Below the pieces are notes generated by a model. It worked only from the letters and a program-made list of their open reading frames with translations, did not search any database and had not been told where the DNA came from. From positions 117,893-181,892 of the forward strand of contig PHBW01000001.1 of NCBI GenBank assembly GCA_002840715.1: DNA of 64,000 bases, given 5' to 3'. The position numbers were made by a program, and so were the translations under genes. Positions 60,758 through 64,000 of this stretch are shown here, piece by piece (position 1 is the first letter of the stretch; each line of letters starts with the position of its first letter). Source of the DNA: Chloroflexi bacterium HGW-Chloroflexi-4 (GTDB lineage: Bacteria; Chloroflexota; Anaerolineae; Anaerolineales; Anaerolineaceae).

Positions 60758-61918
60758 CTATTTTATAACCTCGGTCACTTTTACCCAGCGATTTTCAAGA
60801 GCTGAAATACGAATTGCTTCACACAGTTCCATCTCATGATGACCATCCTCGAAGGTGGCAAATTTACCTGTCTCGGGCATCTTTCCGGTTTTGATCGCAT
60901 TATAGAATTGTTTGAAAACTTGCACGAATGTATCGGGGTAGCCTTCAGCATGTCCGCCCGGGAACCCAGTTAACGCGCGCGTGCTGGCATGAAATAGTGA
61001 AGGGTCTTTGGAAAGTACCTGATTGGGTTGGTCTCTGAAACCCATCCATAGTTCATTCGGGTTTTCCTGCTGCCAACGCATGGCTGATTTTGAACCGCCA
61101 ATTTCAAACCACAACATATTCTTGCGGCCAGCGCTGACCTGTGACAGCGTGACATTGCCAAGTGCACCGTTGCTGAACCTAAAGAGGATCAAAGCCACAT
61201 CCTCAGTTCGGATTGCAACCTCTTTGGTGGAACGATTCTCTTCGAGCTTGCCAGAATAGGTCTGTACTTCGCCGGAGGGTTGCAGTCGGGTCTTGTGAAC
61301 GATTGAAAAATCTGCCATCACTTCGGTGATACTTAATCCGGTCAAATAAGTGACCAGATCCATCCAGTGAGTGCCGATATCGGCAACCACGCGCAAGTCG
61401 CCGCCCTGTTCTGGTTCCAGGCGCCAGTTCCAGTCGTTTTTCAAGAAGAGCCAGTCTTGAAGATACGCGCCGTGGATCAAATAAGGTTCACCCAAATCTC
61501 CAGCGGTAATTCTTGCTTTGGCTTCCTGGCAAATGGGATAGAACCGCAAATTGTAGTTGACCGCTGTAAAAAGCCCTTTTTCCTTGGCCAGTTTTGCCAG
61601 TTCGGCCGATTCTGTCATGCTCATGGCCAAAGGTTTTTCGCATAAGACATGCTTGCCTGCTAAAAGGGCCTGTTTAGCCTGGCTGAAATGCAAGTTATTT
61701 GGAGTGCAAAGATGCACGACCTGAACTGCAGAATCGGTAATTACCTCATCAAAACTCTTATACCATTTTGGAATACCCAATTCGGAGGAAGTTTTTTGTG
61801 CTTCAGTTTCATCAATTCCGGCAACGCCATAAACTTCAACACCCAATCGTCTCAATGATTGAATGTGTGTTCTCCCCATAAATCCAAGCCCAACCACCAC
61901 TACCTTGGGATCACTCAT
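60758..61918 (-). CDS. Gfo/Idh/MocA-family oxidoreductase
   Basis: The 386-residue protein has an N-terminal Rossmann motif VVVVGLGFMGRTHIQS, HLCTPNNLHFSQAKQAL, the catalytic CEKPLAMS segment and YNLRFYP. The C-terminal domain carries DIGTHWMDLVTYLTG and FPGGHAEGYPDTFVQVFKQF. That last motif, with Gly-His near the C-terminus, is common in dehydrogenases acting on sugars or polyols with a loosely conserved active site. GGAGG precedes the ATG. It lies between TIM-barrel genes and probably forms or reduces the keto sugar they act upon. Confidence 0.87.
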   Translation of the reverse strand: MSDPKVVVVGLGFMGRTHIQSLRRLGVEVYGVAGIDETEAQKTSSELGIPKWYKSFDEVITDSAVQVVHLCTPNNLHFSQAKQALLAGKHVLCEKPLAMSMTESAELAKLAKEKGLFTAVNYNLRFYPICQEAKARITAGDLGEPYLIHGAYLQDWLFLKNDWNWRLEPEQGGDLRVVADIGTHWMDLVTYLTGLSITEVMADFSIVHKTRLQPSGEVQTYSGKLEENRSTKEVAIRTEDVALILFRFSNGALGNVTLSQVSAGRKNMLWFEIGGSKSAMRWQQENPNELWMGFRDQPNQVLSKDPSLFHASTRALTGFPGGHAEGYPDTFVQVFKQFYNAIKTGKMPETGKFATFEDGHHEMELCEAIRISALENRWVKVTEVIK

Positions 61919-62019
61919 TCTTCCTCCAAATAAAGATTATTCTGTTCGAAATTTCCAATGTTAATAAAAAAATAATAACAGAATTGGGAAGGATGATAAA
62001 ATCCTTCCCAAAAAATGTA

Positions 62020-62847
62020 TTAAATAAGTTTGCTCAAATGCTCAAAACTGCGAATTGCATCAGGAACAGTTCCACATTCTACACTGAAAACAATATCTGT
62101 GGGAGCGTTTTTAGCGATCTCGATCATGCGTTTCCAATCTACAACACCATCACCGCATGCGCAGCCAACCGGGGTTCCAGAAACTTTGCCTTTTTCTTCA
62201 CCGCTTTGTGAGAAGCTGATATCTTTGGCATGCAGATGGACCAACCGGTCAGTGACATGAGTCAGCCAATCATAGGTATCAGTGGTGCCAGCCAGGTAGC
62301 TGTTGCCGGTATCATAATTGATGCCGATGGCAGGTGACTTGACAAGGTCATAAATGCTGTCAAGCCCTTCTTGTGATTTGGAATACTGTTGGTGTGGTTC
62401 GATGCCGATCTTGACACCGTATCGCTCTGCCACCATGGCGGCTTCCTTGAGGGTATAGGTCATCAAGGTGTAATCCATTTCGCGAGTGGTCCATTCAGGT
62501 TTGGGACCTTCATCGGTATTTACCACAGGTGCCCCGGCATCAGATGCCCAGCGAATTGCCTGTTTCAGATATTCAACGCTGATCTCGGGTTTGCACAATG
62601 GAGTATGCGCCGAGAGTCCGGACATTTTGATGTTGTGTTTATCACACAAGTCGCGCGCCCAGCGAGGATCATCATACATGGAAACACTGTGGAAATAGCG
62701 GGCTTCGCTTAATAATTCTCTTCCCCAGTGCACCATGGGTTCAAGATATTGGTAACCGATCTCGGCCGCCTTGGCCACGCCCCAATCAAACGGTTTGTCG
62801 TGTGATCTGACAAACTCCATATTGATGCCTAAAAAGATTTTACCCAT
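62020..62847 (-). CDS. Sugar isomerase/epimerase, xylose-isomerase-like TIM barrel
   Basis: This 275-residue AP-endonuclease-2-type barrel begins FLGINMEFVRSHDKPFDW and shows metal-ligand segments VKIGIEPHQQYS, GINYDTGNSYLAGT, LVHLHAKDISFS, a CGDGVVDW turn and VFSVECGTVPDA. It is related to, but distinct from, the barrels on either side. GAGGAG lies upstream of the ATG. The role is probably epimerisation or dehydration of a keto-sugar from the Gfo/Idh enzyme. It is separated from the downstream gene by about 100 bases without a clear terminator. Confidence 0.85.
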   Translation of the reverse strand: MGKIFLGINMEFVRSHDKPFDWGVAKAAEIGYQYLEPMVHWGRELLSEARYFHSVSMYDDPRWARDLCDKHNIKMSGLSAHTPLCKPEISVEYLKQAIRWASDAGAPVVNTDEGPKPEWTTREMDYTLMTYTLKEAAMVAERYGVKIGIEPHQQYSKSQEGLDSIYDLVKSPAIGINYDTGNSYLAGTTDTYDWLTHVTDRLVHLHAKDISFSQSGEEKGKVSGTPVGCACGDGVVDWKRMIEIAKNAPTDIVFSVECGTVPDAIRSFEHLSKLI

Positions 62848-62889
62848 TAGAAGTACTCCTCATCATAGAGAATAGATATATCAACAGAA

Positions 62890-63762
62890 TCATGAAGCCA
62901 TTTTTTTATTGGCGTCTTCTACAACTTTGCGTACCCACGCCAAACTCTTTTCGATCATGGGGCCGCCCTGGCCTTCGCATTCAAGGCTGACAACGCCGTC
63001 AAATTTAATTTCTGCAAGAATATCAAAACACTTTTTAATATTTTCACCGTTCACACCGTCACCGATGGCGCATTGGCTTACAGCAATTCCAGTTAACTCG
63101 CCGCGCAATGAAGCAGCCAATGTATCACTAACGTCTTTCACATGCACATGGCTGACCTTGTTCTTGAATTTCTGCAGAAAAGCCACGGGGTCCTGTCCGG
63201 CAATGAAGGTGTTGCCGGTATCCATATTCATTCGCAGATAGTCGCTATCAACAAATGACAACATTTTTTCCATGAACTCGGGTTTGGTGGTGTAATAACC
63301 ATGGGGTTCGATATCTATGATCATCTTGTAGCGCTCAGCTACTTCAATGATCTGGCTGTAAGAACGTTTCATCATATCCAATGCTTGATCGTTGGTGAGA
63401 CCCTTCGGTGCGAAACGATCATCCGTGGTGTCAACGTGGTCGCAACCCGCCAGGTAAGCCCAGCGGATGGTACGCAGCACATACTCAACACCCAGAGAAG
63501 CACCTTCAGGAAGGGACATTGGAAAAGCCGCATCAATTTGCGAGAAACGTAAGCCGTATTTGGCTGCTTTTTCACGCCACATCATGGGGTCTTCCCACAT
63601 GGCAACGTGAGGTTGGTATCCAAGACCGTGGATCCAGCTCACTCCATCAATCATGCCGCATTCGATCCAATGTAAGTCATTTTTTTGAGCCCATTGCAAA
63701 GTCTGTTCAAAATTCCAATAGCTGCTATTAAATGCGTCTGTATGAAAACCGATCTCGATCAT
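62890..63762 (-). CDS. Sugar isomerase/epimerase, xylose-isomerase-like TIM barrel
   Basis: The 290-residue protein begins EIGFHTDAFNSSYWNFEQTL and has the family's metal-binding segments IDIEPHGYYTTKPEF, MNMDTGNTFIAGQDPVAF, VSHVHVKDVSD, a CAIGDGVNGENIKK turn and VSLECEGQGGP. It lies first among the catabolic genes after an ABC binding protein, and AAAGGAG precedes its ATG. Two such barrels in a row suggest successive isomerisation and epimerisation of one substrate. Sugar identity is unknown. Confidence 0.85.
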   Translation of the reverse strand: MIEIGFHTDAFNSSYWNFEQTLQWAQKNDLHWIECGMIDGVSWIHGLGYQPHVAMWEDPMMWREKAAKYGLRFSQIDAAFPMSLPEGASLGVEYVLRTIRWAYLAGCDHVDTTDDRFAPKGLTNDQALDMMKRSYSQIIEVAERYKMIIDIEPHGYYTTKPEFMEKMLSFVDSDYLRMNMDTGNTFIAGQDPVAFLQKFKNKVSHVHVKDVSDTLAASLRGELTGIAVSQCAIGDGVNGENIKKCFDILAEIKFDGVVSLECEGQGGPMIEKSLAWVRKVVEDANKKMAS

Positions 63763-63801
63763 GGATATCGAACTCCTTTCATGGAAGTTGTGCTTGTTAA
63801 G

Positions 63802-63834
63802 AATGAGCCCGCCCGAAAACCGAGCGGGCTCATT
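63802..63834 (-). terminator. Hairpin after the sugar-binding-protein gene
   Basis: An 11-bp GC-rich stem (AATGAGCCCGC with GCGGGCTCATT) surrounds an 11-base loop between the binding-protein stop and the TIM-barrel gene at 63762. The T tract is short, so it may act as a partial terminator that keeps binding-protein mRNA more abundant than downstream mRNA. Confidence 0.6.
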
Positions 63835-63861
63835 GACTAGCAGTTGCTTATTGTGTTTGAA

Positions 63862-64000
63862 TTATTCGACAGTGTCTTTATATTGATTCACATCAACATT
63901 CTGCCAGGGACCAGGCCATGAGGGCAGGTCTTCGCCACCAGAGAGTGCATAGTGCAGTGGGGGCATTCCAGCGGTGATGTAGGAATCAAGATTTTCAGCG
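63862..64000 (-). CDS. ABC sugar-transporter substrate-binding protein, 3'-terminal fragment
   Basis: Only the last 46 codons are in the window; the gene continues past the right edge on the minus strand. The translated end includes NLDSYITAGMPPLHYALSGG, then GEDLPSWPG and a TAA stop at 63862-63864. This looks like the C-terminus of a periplasmic-binding-type lipoprotein of the ribose/rhamnose group. The assignment rests on a short stretch plus its position ahead of sugar-catabolic genes and a stabilising hairpin. Confidence 0.45.
   Translation of the reverse strand, partial: AENLDSYITAGMPPLHYALSGGEDLPSWPGPWQNVDVNQYKDTVE

Noticed and set aside
1..64000. CRISPR arrays, tRNA/rRNA genes, insertion sequences, prophage genes
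   Set aside because: No regularly spaced repeats, tRNA-like folds, transposase or phage-like proteins were seen in any frame.

Overview
The window reads as chromosomal DNA of a monoderm-like member of the Chloroflexota, most likely class Anaerolineae. The reasons are inferential. The solute-binding lipoproteins carry Ala/Thr/Glu/Pro-rich linkers right after the lipobox. Polysaccharide export is of the BY-kinase/flippase type without an outer-membrane channel. An LCP protein, an archaeal-type phosphoglycerate mutase and a K+-independent membrane pyrophosphatase are also present. Only protein-coding genes were found: no rRNA, tRNA, CRISPR array or insertion sequence was recognised.

Left part (1-16.8 kb, + strand apart from gntK): a partial membrane protein and a gluconokinase, then an exopolysaccharide locus. 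It encodes a low-molecular-weight tyrosine phosphatase, a Wzz/BY-kinase fusion, a Wzx-type flippase, a Wzy-like polymerase, six glycosyltransferases including a WecG/TagA type, a methyltransferase, a hexapeptide acetyltransferase, an initiating sugar-phosphate transferase and an LCP ligase. A clear intrinsic terminator ends it. The flippase-to-polymerase core looks more AT-rich than its surroundings. From 17 to 20.8 kb lie malic enzyme, two-subunit class I fumarase and mannose-6-phosphate isomerase.

Middle-left (21.2-26.1 kb, +): a HAD hydrolase, an RpiR-type regulator, a fused Fe3+/organophosphate-type ABC permease and its binding protein, with no ATPase gene. Convergent to it (26.2-36.4 kb, -) is a compact inositol-catabolism operon: lacI-iolB-transaldolase-like-iolD-iolG-iolE-iolG-acylating aldehyde dehydrogenase-TauE. 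It lacks recognisable iolC, iolJ and iolA. Its transaldolase-like enzyme has Gln where transaldolases have the catalytic Glu, so it may be an aldolase that completes the pathway. A perfect 12-bp palindrome sits at the start of the lacI promoter, and a near-copy of promoter plus palindrome precedes hppA (membrane pyrophosphatase). This suggests one LacI regulon linking inositol use to the ion pump.

Middle-right (39.3-59.7 kb, +): a long island encoding two HAD proteins, a circularly permuted cofactor-independent phosphoglycerate mutase, an archaeal-type phosphoglycerate mutase, a second RpiR regulator, a complete ABC transporter, a double-HAD protein, two HAD/TIM-barrel fusions, a DUF47 protein, two PiT phosphate transporters, a PfkB kinase, a UlaG-like metallo-hydrolase and a uridine-kinase-like protein. 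Together these suggest import and dephosphorylation of a phosphorylated sugar or sugar acid, with phosphate moved by PiT. That function is inference.

Right edge (59.8-64 kb, -): three xylose-isomerase-like TIM-barrel enzymes, a Gfo/Idh/MocA dehydrogenase and the end of an ABC sugar-binding protein, probably the distal part of another sugar or polyol operon. The observations most worth a second look are the permuted phosphoglycerate mutase, the HAD/TIM-barrel fusions, the rewired inositol operon and the twin LacI promoters.
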